From Flavimaricola sp. (GTDB taxonomy: Bacteria; Pseudomonadota; Alphaproteobacteria; Rhodobacterales; Rhodobacteraceae): a stretch of 11,892 nt of DNA. The DNA lies in assembly GCA_023300365.1 (NCBI GenBank), contig JALZWD010000395.1, forward strand, positions 1 to 11,892, in the 5' to 3' direction. The translations under genes were made by a program, and so were the position numbers. The notes beneath the pieces are model-generated. The model saw nothing but the letters and a program-made list of their open reading frames with translations. It made no database searches and was not told the origin of the DNA. This document shows, piece by piece, positions 1 through 6,085 of the stretch (the first letter of the stretch is position 1; every line of letters starts with the position of its first letter).

Positions 1-467
1 TGACAATGGCCGACAAAATCGTTGTGCTGCGAAAAGGTGTCATCGAACAAGTCGGCGCCCCAATGGACCTCTACCGCGACCCGGCCAACAAATTCGTCGC
101 GGGCTTCATCGGCTCGCCGTCAATGAATTTCATCAACGGATCCGTCAAAGGCGGCACCGTCGAGGCCCCAGGTTTGGGCCAAACCCTCACCAAACAAATC
201 GCCGCCGCCCACGAGGGCACATCCCTCAATGTTGGCTTGCGACCTGAACATATTGAGCTGGACGCCAAAGGCTCCGGCTTCACGGTTGAGCTCACCGAAA
301 GCCTCGGTGGTGTCTCTTTTGCCTATCTTCGTGGCCCAACCGGCGAACGCGTCGTCGTCGAAGAACGCGGCGATGAGCGGACCCGCGAAGGAGCAACAGT
401 CGGCCTCACCTTCGAGATGGACCGCCTCTTCCTATTTGACGCCAAAACAGAAATGCGGATCAGATAA
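1..467 (+). CDS. Sugar ABC transporter ATP-binding protein, C-terminal part (CUT1, MalK/UgpC type)
   Basis: This is the C-terminal end of the ATPase that powers a carbohydrate ABC importer at the inner face of the cytoplasmic membrane. The gene is cut by the left window edge. The reading frame is open through base 1, and the first complete codons read T-M-A-D-K-I-V-V-L. That matches the stretch just after the H-loop in MalK/UgpC/MsiK proteins, so the ATG at 6 is internal and not the start. Walker A, Walker B and the signature motif lie outside the window. Visible family marks are [22 protein letters not shown] and GLRPEHI, followed by the TOBE/OB-fold regulatory domain that runs to the stop at 465–467. 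The substrate cannot be read from this part; nearby uronate and ribokinase genes make a sugar likely. Codon use differs from the rest of the window: 6 of 8 Phe codons are TTC. Confidence 0.9.
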   Translation, partial: TMADKIVVLRKGVIEQVGAPMDLYRDPANKFVAGFIGSPSMNFINGSVKGGTVEAPGLGQTLTKQIAAAHEGTSLNVGLRPEHIELDAKGSGFTVELTESLGGVSFAYLRGPTGERVVVEERGDERTREGATVGLTFEMDRLFLFDAKTEMRIR

Positions 468-472
468 CGCCC

Positions 473-485
473 TTTCGCTGCGAAA
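473..485. repeat. Small inverted repeat just after the ABC ATPase gene
   Basis: TTTCG-ctg-CGAAA forms a perfect 5-bp stem with a 3-nt loop, 6 nt after the stop codon. No T-run follows on either strand, so it is not a convincing intrinsic terminator. It resembles the larger palindrome at 649–662 in the same gap (TTTCGC…GCGAAA arms). Its function is unknown. Confidence 0.35.
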
Positions 486-581
486 ACCAAGGCTGGCTTG
501 ACGAGGGGCCAATCGTCTCATCTTGCCAAAAATACTCAAATCAAACGATCCAACACACACCAAACCCACCGTGGTTCGGCG

Positions 582-613
582 CCGCGCAACCCTGCATTTT
601 CAAAAATGCGCGG
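582..613. repeat. Overlapping alternative hairpins in the convergent intergenic gap
   Basis: Two mutually exclusive stems can be drawn. The outer stem pairs CCGCGCA (582–588) with TGCGCGG (607–613) across an 18-nt loop. The inner hairpin pairs GCATTTT (594–600) with AAAATGC (603–609). They share bases 607–609. Neither is followed by a T-run. The stretch lies between convergent genes, so a 3'-end or bidirectional termination role is possible but unproven. Confidence 0.35.
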
Positions 614-648
614 TAGCGCCCCTTTGGATCCCCCCTCAAGAAACGGAC

Positions 649-662
649 TTTCGCATGCGAAA
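649..662. repeat. Perfect 14-bp palindrome TTTCGCATGCGAAA
   Basis: The 14 bases are exactly self-complementary, with no spacer. A repressor or other dimeric-protein site would look like this. It lies 71 bp beyond the ribokinase stop, between convergent genes, where an operator is unexpected. A dispersed intergenic repeat or a transcript-end structure is equally possible. Apart from this and the two structures upstream, the 468–732 gap shows no credible gene. Confidence 0.4.
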
Positions 663-732
663 AGGCCCAGATTTCCGCATGTTTTCAATGTCAACCACCG
701 CCCCCCTTGGCGTACGCTAACCTCATGAAAAA

Positions 733-1656
733 TTAGGTATTTTGCGCAAGCAGCGCGTCGATCTCTGCGCGGTTTGGCATCGATGCCGCCGTGCCCGGAC
801 GGGTGACCGAAATCGCCGCTGTGGCACAGCCCATACGCACCGCTTCGATCGGTGTGCGCCCCTCGGACAAGCCGGTGGCAAATCCGCCGTGAAATGCATC
901 CCCCGCGCCTGTGGTTTCCGCCACGGGGCCCGCGGACATTGCCGGGATATGCGTCGACGTGGTTGATGTATGATAAAGGGCACCGTTTTCGCCCAGCGTG
1001 ACAATCACCGCTCCGGCCCCTTGGCCAAGGATATCCTCCGCCGCGCGGCGGGCATCGTTGAGGGTTGCAACTTTGATCCCGGTAATCCCCTCGGCCTCGG
1101 TCTCATTGGGAGTGACATAATCGCAAAGCGCCAACATCCCCTTGGGCAAATCGGCGGCGGGGGCGGGATTGAGGATGGTGACGGGCGTGCCCGCATGGGC
1201 GATCCGCAGGGCTTCATGCGCGGCTTCCATCGGTTGCTCAAGCTGGGTGATAAAAATATCCGCGCCGGCGATCAGCGCATGGTGCGCGGCAACATCCGCA
1301 GCCGAAATCGTGGCCGCAGCACCGGGCGATATGATGATCGCGTTGTTGCCCGTCGCCTCTTCGATGAACACATAGGCCGCACCTGTATAATTATCCGCGA
1401 CCTGTTCTACGGCGGCAATGACCCCGGCCTCGCGCCACGTTTTGAGCGCCATATCCCCAAAGGCATCCGCCCCAAGTTTTGAGATGAAATGCGTGGTGGC
1501 GCCGGCGCGGGCGGCGGCGACGGCTTGGTTGCTGCCTTTGCCGCCCGGACCCAGCGCAAAGGAATTGCCCAAGATCGTCTCTCCCATGACCGGTTGTCGT
1601 GCGGCGCGGTAGGCGGTGTCGGCGACAAAGACGCCCAAGATTACAACCTGTCCCAT
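733..1656 (-). CDS. rbsK: Ribokinase-family (PfkB) sugar kinase
   Basis: This 307-residue cytosolic kinase is predicted to phosphorylate a sugar, classically ribose to ribose-5-phosphate with ATP. The PfkB fold is clear. GGKGSNQA at 38–45 is the substrate-side signature, QLEQP lies at 138–142, NPAPA at 163–167, and PNETEA at 183–188 contacts phosphate/Mg. TTGAGDAF at 248–255 forms the anion hole, with Asp253 as catalytic base. NPAPA and PNETEA favour ribokinase over KDG kinase or fructokinase. The N-terminus is unusual: where ribokinases have a G-S-x-N-x-D type motif, this one reads GVFVADTAYRA, keeping the Asp (residue 13) but losing the Asn. Substrate identity is therefore less certain than the fold. 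The start at 1656 follows a weak AAAGAGAAACC site. The gene lies 83 bp downstream of the methyltransferase gene on the same strand and may have its own promoter. Confidence 0.85.
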   Translation of the reverse strand: MGQVVILGVFVADTAYRAARQPVMGETILGNSFALGPGGKGSNQAVAAARAGATTHFISKLGADAFGDMALKTWREAGVIAAVEQVADNYTGAAYVFIEEATGNNAIIISPGAAATISAADVAAHHALIAGADIFITQLEQPMEAAHEALRIAHAGTPVTILNPAPAADLPKGMLALCDYVTPNETEAEGITGIKVATLNDARRAAEDILGQGAGAVIVTLGENGALYHTSTTSTHIPAMSAGPVAETTGAGDAFHGGFATGLSEGRTPIEAVRMGCATAAISVTRPGTAASMPNRAEIDALLAQNT

Positions 1657-1676
1657 GGTTTCTCTTTCGTTAGCGG

Positions 1677-1716
1677 AAGGTGTGTCACCTTAGGCGGTGG
1701 TTCCAAGAGCCGTCAA
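1677..1716 (-). promoter_or_regulatory. Possible ribokinase promoter with overlapping inverted repeat
   Basis: On the - strand, TTGACG (1716–1711) is followed after 18 nt by TAAGGT (1692–1687), a fair -35 and a weak -10. A perfect inverted repeat AAGGTG-aca-CACCTT (1691–1677) overlaps the -10 and ends 20 nt before the ribokinase ATG. It could be an operator or an RNA hairpin near the ribosome site. The box matches are modest, so this is a suggestion. Confidence 0.3.
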
Positions 1717-1722
1717 TTGAGC

Positions 1723-1737
1723 GCGTGGGTGCCACGC
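1723..1737 (-). repeat. Hairpin directly after the methyltransferase stop
   Basis: GCGTGG (1723–1728) and CCACGC (1732–1737) pair perfectly across a 3-nt loop, 2 nt beyond the stop codon of the - strand methyltransferase gene. No T-run follows on that strand, so it may stabilise a 3' end but is not a standard intrinsic terminator. Confidence 0.35.
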
Positions 1738-1739
1738 CT

Positions 1740-2855
1740 TTAAGACAGTGGTGCGGTTTGAAACAGCCAGACCTTGAGGCCGCCATGGGGCACGCTGGGG
1801 CCTTTGGGTTTGAACGGTAGGCCCGTGGCTTTGGCCAAAGATGGCTCGCTTGTCACGACGCCAACCCGCCAGCCCAAGAACCGTTTTTTGAGCACCTCGC
1901 CCATATTGGCATAGAGCCCATAAAGCGGCTTTTTGTTGCCGATCCGCGCGCCGTAGGGCGGATTGACGATCACAAGGCCCGGCGGGCCATCGGGGCGGGC
2001 AAGGTCGGCCACGGGCAGGCATGTAAAACGGCATTGTGCCGCAATGCCCGCGCGGGTGGCATTGGCCGTGGCCATCCGAACCGCCCCTTGATCGCGGTCA
2101 GAGCCAAAAAATTGCGGCATGGGGTTGGCGGCGGCACCGGGCGTGCGCATGGCCTCCCATGCGGCGGCGTCAAAGCTGGCCAATTGTTCAAACGCAAAGC
2201 GTCGGCTGCGGCCCGGATGCAGGCCTGCGGCCATGTCGGCGGCCTCGATCACAAAGGTGCCTGACCCGCACATCGGATCAAGCACCGGGGTGGTGCCGTC
2301 ATAGCCGCATTGGCGCAAAAACAAAGCGGCGAGGGTTTCGCGCATCGGGGCTTTGCTGACCGCTTCTTTGTGGCCGCGTTTGTGCAGGCTTTCGCCGGAT
2401 GTATCGAGACTGAGTGTGACGCAGTTGTCGTCGATCCGCACCTTGATCACGAGGGCCGCATCGGGCGAAACCGTCATGCCGTGGCTGTCGCGCAGGGCGG
2501 TTTCAAAACGTTGGGTTGCGGCACCTGCGTGGTAAATCTTGGATTTGCGGCATGTCACATCGACCTTAACCGGCACATCCGCGCGCAGCACATCGCCCCA
2601 TGGAAATTTGCGCGCGCGTTTATCCAATTGCGCCAAATGAAACGCCATGAAGCTGCCGATGCGGGCCAAGATACGCCCCGCGCCGCGCAGCGTGAGGTTG
2701 GCGCGCCACACATCGGGCCAACCGCCTTGGAATGTCACACCGCCGGGCACCACTTGGGCATCAGCAAAGCCGTTGGCGTGCGCCTCGGCGCAGAGCACGG
2801 CCTCGAGGCCCGGTGGGGCCATTGCGAAAATCTCAAAGGTGGGTGGCGGTGTCAT
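1740..2855 (-). CDS. Class I SAM-dependent rRNA methyltransferase, THUMP-type (RlmL N-domain/YpsC family)
   Basis: This 371-residue cytosolic enzyme is predicted to methylate 23S rRNA at N2 of a guanosine, the reaction of E. coli RlmL at m2G2445. It opens with FEIFAMAPPGLEAVLCAEA (8–26), typical of this family. A THUMP RNA-binding region follows at about 50–160, then the RGHKEAVSKAPMRETLAA hinge (160–177) that introduces the catalytic domain. The SAM-binding loop is DPMCGSGTFVIEAA (193–206), FFGSDRD (249–255) binds the SAM ribose, and NPPYGAR (298–304) is the NPPY motif of exocyclic-amino methyltransferases. The size fits the single-domain bacterial family; the second (RlmK) half of E. coli RlmL is absent. 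No clear ribosome-binding site precedes the ATG, but the N-terminal motif begins at residue 8, so the start is sound. The exact target base is inferred from family. Confidence 0.88.
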   Translation of the reverse strand: MTPPPTFEIFAMAPPGLEAVLCAEAHANGFADAQVVPGGVTFQGGWPDVWRANLTLRGAGRILARIGSFMAFHLAQLDKRARKFPWGDVLRADVPVKVDVTCRKSKIYHAGAATQRFETALRDSHGMTVSPDAALVIKVRIDDNCVTLSLDTSGESLHKRGHKEAVSKAPMRETLAALFLRQCGYDGTTPVLDPMCGSGTFVIEAADMAAGLHPGRSRRFAFEQLASFDAAAWEAMRTPGAAANPMPQFFGSDRDQGAVRMATANATRAGIAAQCRFTCLPVADLARPDGPPGLVIVNPPYGARIGNKKPLYGLYANMGEVLKKRFLGWRVGVVTSEPSLAKATGLPFKPKGPSVPHGGLKVWLFQTAPLS

Positions 2856-2922
2856 GTTGGGCGATCACAGTTTGAAAGAGCGATGGGATACACGATTTGG
2901 GGTGTGGTTATCACAGGGCAGT

Positions 2923-2946
2923 GCACCACCAGTGCTTAAGTGGTGC
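2923..2946. repeat. Inverted repeat in the divergent rlmL-like/uxaA gap
   Basis: GCACCAC (2923–2929) and GTGGTGC (2940–2946) pair perfectly across a 10-nt loop. It is 68 bp upstream of the methyltransferase start and 200 bp upstream of uxaA, in a divergent promoter region. It could be a regulator site or a chance structure. No gene is seen in 2856–3145. Confidence 0.3.
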
Positions 2947-3055
2947 GGGTGGCGGTGCAACCGTTCGGGCGGCTGAGGGCGCGTGGTTTTTCTTGGGTGC
3001 GTCATAGATGGCGCGGTATTGGCCAAGCGGGTGCATTTATGGGGTTTGCTGTCTC

Positions 3056-3089
3056 TTGCGCGTCTATGGGCCTCGCGTTTAGTATACTA
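3056..3089 (+). promoter_or_regulatory. Putative uxaA promoter with GntR-type operator
   Basis: TTGCGC (3056–3061) and TAGTAT (3080–3085), 18 nt apart, make a plausible sigma-70-like promoter; the -35 is weak. The -10 lies inside the perfect 10-bp palindrome TAGTATACTA (3080–3089). Its GTATAC core matches the operator core of uronate regulators of the GntR/FadR subfamily: E. coli UxuR/ExuR sites centre on TTGGTATACCAA. A repressor bound there would block the -10. The inference is strong for position and core, weaker for identity, since the regulator gene is not in the window. Confidence 0.5.
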
Positions 3090-3145
3090 GGATATTAACG
3101 GGACTTCGGGCCCTGCTCAACACAGCGCGCGAAAGGCAGCCCGCA

Positions 3146-4663
3146 ATGGACAGCACCCTCAGCGTCATGCGGCTTCATCCACATGACGATGTTTTAATCG
3201 CCTTGGCCGACCTGCCGCAGGGGGCCGATTTGCCCGGTGGGGGGATCACCGCCGAGGCCATTGCACGGGGCCATAAGGTTGCCGCCCGTGATATTGCCAA
3301 GGGCGATGATCTGCGCCGGTATGGGCAGGTCATCGGCGTGGCCACCGCCGATATCGGTATGGGCGGGCATATCCATACGCACAACCTTGGGATGGGGGCA
3401 TATCACCGCGATTATGCCCATGGGATCGATGCCGTGGCCATGGCCCCCGCACCACAGGCGCGGACGTTTGATGGATTTCGTCGGAGCAATGGTGGCGTGG
3501 GGACGCGCAATTATATCGGTATCCTGACAAGCGTGAATTGTTCGGGTGATGTGGCCCGGTTTATCGCCGAACAGGCCGAAGCCTCAGAGTGGTTTGCTGG
3601 CCTTGAGAATGTCGATGGTATCGTGCCGGTGGTGCATGGCACGGGATGCGGCATGGCCGATGACAATGAGGGATACGCCACCTTGTTTCGCACCATCGCC
3701 GGATACAGCCGCAACCCGAATTTTGCCGGTATCTTATTGGTGGGATTGGGGTGCGAGATGATGCAGATCCCCGATCTGATTGGGTCGGGACGGATGCGGG
3801 GCGATCAGTTTCGGTATATGACCATTCAGGCGACGGGCGGGACGCGTGCGACGGTGACCAAGGGCGTGGACATCGCGCGCGAACTGGCCGAGGCGGCAAA
3901 TGCCGTGGTGCGTGCGCCTGCGCCGATCAGCCATTTGTGCGTGGCTTTGCAATGCGGCGGGTCGGACGGGTATTCGGGGATCACGGCAAACCCCGCGCTT
4001 GGGGTGGCGTCGGATATGATTGTGGCCCACGGCGGCACGACGATTTTGGCCGAAACGCCCGAGATTTACGGGGCCGAGCATTTACTGACGCGGCGGGCGG
4101 TTCACCAAGAGGTTGGTGAAAAGCTGGTTGAGCGGATCAAGTGGTGGGAGAGCTATACGGCGATGAACGGCGCAAAGATGGACAACAACCCAAGCCCCGG
4201 AAACAAGCGCGGCGGGTTGACCACGATTTTGGAAAAATCGCTGGGGGCCGTGGCCAAGGGCGGGTCGGCACCGTTGGCGGGCGTGTATAAATACGCAGAG
4301 CCCATCACCACGCCGGGCCTGACGTTTATGGACAGCCCCGGATACGATCCATGTTCCGTGACAGGGCAGATCGCATCGGGTGCGACGCTGGTGTGTTTTA
4401 CCACCGGGCGTGGATCGGTTTCGGGATACAAGCCAAGCCCCTGCGTTAAGCTGGCCACCAATTCAGAGATGTATGCCCGGATGGCGGAAGATATGGATAT
4501 CAACTGTGGTGATATCATCAGCGACGGGTGCAGCATTGAGCAAAAGGGTGCGGAAATTTTTGAGATGTTTATCGATGTCGCCTCGGGGCGGCGCACCAAG
4601 AGCGAAGCGCTTGGGTTTGGCGGCGCGGAGTTCGTGCCATGGCAAATTGGCGCGGTGATGTAG
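3146..4663 (+). CDS. uxaA: Altronate dehydratase (altronate hydrolase), full-length fused form
   Basis: UxaA removes water from D-altronate to give 2-keto-3-deoxygluconate in galacturonate breakdown; it is a cytosolic metal-dependent enzyme. The 505 residues match the full-length E. coli form (about 495). The N-terminal SAF domain spans about 11–95 with GGHIHTHN at 73–80. The linker GFRRSNGGVGTRNYI (109–123) leads into the large C-terminal domain, with NCSGDV (131–136), HGTGCGM (164–170), GLGCE (200–204), QCGGSDGYSGITANP (269–283), SPGNKRGG (350–357), TTGRGS (419–424) and INCGDI (452–457). Several Cys/His in these motifs are candidate metal ligands. Some bacteria carry the two domains as separate proteins; here they are one chain. 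The ATG follows AAGG at 3133–3136 with good spacing. It is the first gene of the uxaA-uxaC-uxuA operon behind the palindrome promoter. A related SAF-domain sugar-acid dehydratase activity (e.g. galactarate) is possible but fits less well. Confidence 0.9.
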   Translation: MDSTLSVMRLHPHDDVLIALADLPQGADLPGGGITAEAIARGHKVAARDIAKGDDLRRYGQVIGVATADIGMGGHIHTHNLGMGAYHRDYAHGIDAVAMAPAPQARTFDGFRRSNGGVGTRNYIGILTSVNCSGDVARFIAEQAEASEWFAGLENVDGIVPVVHGTGCGMADDNEGYATLFRTIAGYSRNPNFAGILLVGLGCEMMQIPDLIGSGRMRGDQFRYMTIQATGGTRATVTKGVDIARELAEAANAVVRAPAPISHLCVALQCGGSDGYSGITANPALGVASDMIVAHGGTTILAETPEIYGAEHLLTRRAVHQEVGEKLVERIKWWESYTAMNGAKMDNNPSPGNKRGGLTTILEKSLGAVAKGGSAPLAGVYKYAEPITTPGLTFMDSPGYDPCSVTGQIASGATLVCFTTGRGSVSGYKPSPCVKLATNSEMYARMAEDMDINCGDIISDGCSIEQKGAEIFEMFIDVASGRRTKSEALGFGGAEFVPWQIGAVM

Positions 4664-4665
4664 CA

Positions 4666-6078
4666 ATGACGAAGAATACGACAATGGACCCCGACAGACT
4701 TTTCCCAATTGACCCATCAACGCGCAGCCTTGCACGCGATTTGTTTCGCGACATCGAGGGCTTGCCGATCCTTAGCCCGCATGGGCACACGGACCCCGCG
4801 TGGTTTGCCACCGACGCCGCTTTTGCCGATCCGGCACAGCTGTTTGTGACCCCGGACCATTATGTTTTTCGGATGCTGTTTTCCCAAGGTGTTCCGCTTG
4901 AGGCATTGGGTGTGCCGCGCGCGGATGGCGGCCGCTTTGAGACCGATGGGCGTTCGATTTGGCGCCTGTTTGCAAAGAACTATCACCTTTTTCGCGCCAC
5001 ACCTTCGGAACTGTGGATTGATCATGCTCTCCAAGAGGTTTTTGGCGTCAAAGAGCGGCTGAATGCACAGACGGCGGATGCGGTTTATGATCATGTGGCC
5101 GCCTGTTTGGCCGACCCTGCGTTTCGCCCGCGTGCCTTGTTTGATCGGTTTAATATTGAGGTCTTGGCCACCACGGACAACGCCTTTGATCCGCTAGGCC
5201 ATCACCAAACCATTCGTGACAGCGATTGGGGCGGGCGTGTGATCCCGACGTATCGGCCCGATGCGGTCGTGGATCCCGACAACGGCGATTTCCTTGCCAA
5301 CCTTGCGGGCTTTGGGGATTTAACCGGCGAGGATACCGAATGCTGGACCGGGTATTTGGCCGCACATCGCGCGCGGCGCGCGGCGTTTATCGCCATGGGC
5401 GCAACCGCGAGCGACCACGGACACCCCACGGCGCGCACGCTTGATTTGCCGCACACTGAGGCGCAGGCGCTGTTTCACCGTGTGCGGGCCGGGGCGAGTG
5501 CGCAAGACCACGAAGCGTTCCGGGCGCAAATGCTGACTGAGATGGCGCGTATGTCGGTGGACGATGGGTTGGTGATGCAAATCCACCCGGGATCAAAGCG
5601 CAACCATTCGGGGCCGATGATGCAGATGTTTGGCCCCGATAAGGGCTTTGATATCCCCGCTGCCACGGATTACGTCACCGCCCTGCGGCCCTTGCTTGAG
5701 GCCTATGGCACCAACCCCAAGCTGCGGCTTATTTTGTTTACGCTGGATGAGACGACCTATACCCGCGAATTGGCCCCGCTTGCCGGAGTGTACCCGGCGG
5801 TGCGCCTTGGGCCTGCGTGGTGGTTTTTTGACAGCCCCGAAGGGATGCGGCGCTACCGCGAGGCGGTGACCGAGACGGCGGGGTTTTATAACACCGCCGG
5901 GTTTAACGATGACACACGGGCGTTTTGTTCGATCCCCGCGCGGCATGACGTAGCGCGGCGTGTGGATTGCGCATACCTTGCCGGGCTGGTGCGGACCGGG
6001 CGTTTGCGCGAGGACGACGCGCATGAGGTGGCGCATGATTTGACGTATGGCTTGGCCAAACGGGCTTATAATTTGTGA
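4666..6078 (+). CDS. uxaC: Uronate (glucuronate/galacturonate) isomerase
   Basis: UxaC interconverts D-glucuronate with D-fructuronate and D-galacturonate with D-tagaturonate, the entry step for both hexuronate branches. It belongs to the amidohydrolase-fold isomerases. RLFPIDPSTRSLARDLF (11–27) and ILSPHGHTDPAWF (35–47) are family signatures; His39 and His41 form the H-x-H metal site. QIHPGSKRNHS and AWWFFDSPEGM mark the C-terminal half. From the ATG at 4666 the protein is 470 residues, the same as E. coli UxaC. This start lies 2 nt after the uxaA stop. Alternatives are the ATG at 4639, which overlaps the uxaA end and has a GGAG site at 4627–4630, and the ATG at 4684. The first would add nine residues with no family match. 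Tight packing implies translational coupling with uxaA. The protein assignment is firm; the exact start is not. Confidence 0.93.
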   Translation: MTKNTTMDPDRLFPIDPSTRSLARDLFRDIEGLPILSPHGHTDPAWFATDAAFADPAQLFVTPDHYVFRMLFSQGVPLEALGVPRADGGRFETDGRSIWRLFAKNYHLFRATPSELWIDHALQEVFGVKERLNAQTADAVYDHVAACLADPAFRPRALFDRFNIEVLATTDNAFDPLGHHQTIRDSDWGGRVIPTYRPDAVVDPDNGDFLANLAGFGDLTGEDTECWTGYLAAHRARRAAFIAMGATASDHGHPTARTLDLPHTEAQALFHRVRAGASAQDHEAFRAQMLTEMARMSVDDGLVMQIHPGSKRNHSGPMMQMFGPDKGFDIPAATDYVTALRPLLEAYGTNPKLRLILFTLDETTYTRELAPLAGVYPAVRLGPAWWFFDSPEGMRRYREAVTETAGFYNTAGFNDDTRAFCSIPARHDVARRVDCAYLAGLVRTGRLREDDAHEVAHDLTYGLAKRAYNL

Positions 6079-6085
6079 GGCAGGT

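Noticed and set aside
498..728. Two overlapping small open frames in the convergent gap (498–728 and 523–720)
   Set aside because: Products are rich in Arg, Pro, His and Ser without domain character, have no clear ribosome site, and run through the palindromes and stem structures.
970..1482. Open frame of 170 codons on the + strand inside the ribokinase gene
   Set aside because: It is antisense to intact ribokinase motifs; its Gly/Arg-rich product is a mirror of the GC-rich coding strand.
2903..2915. TGTG-gttat-CACA resembling a CRP-type site upstream of uxaA
   Set aside because: The arms are only 4 bp and the spacing is too short for a CRP/FNR dimer site.
2310..2939. Open frame of 209 codons on the + strand opposite the methyltransferase gene
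   Set aside because: It lies antisense to a gene with clear SAM and NPPY motifs, has no recognisable domain and looks like a GC-driven shadow frame.
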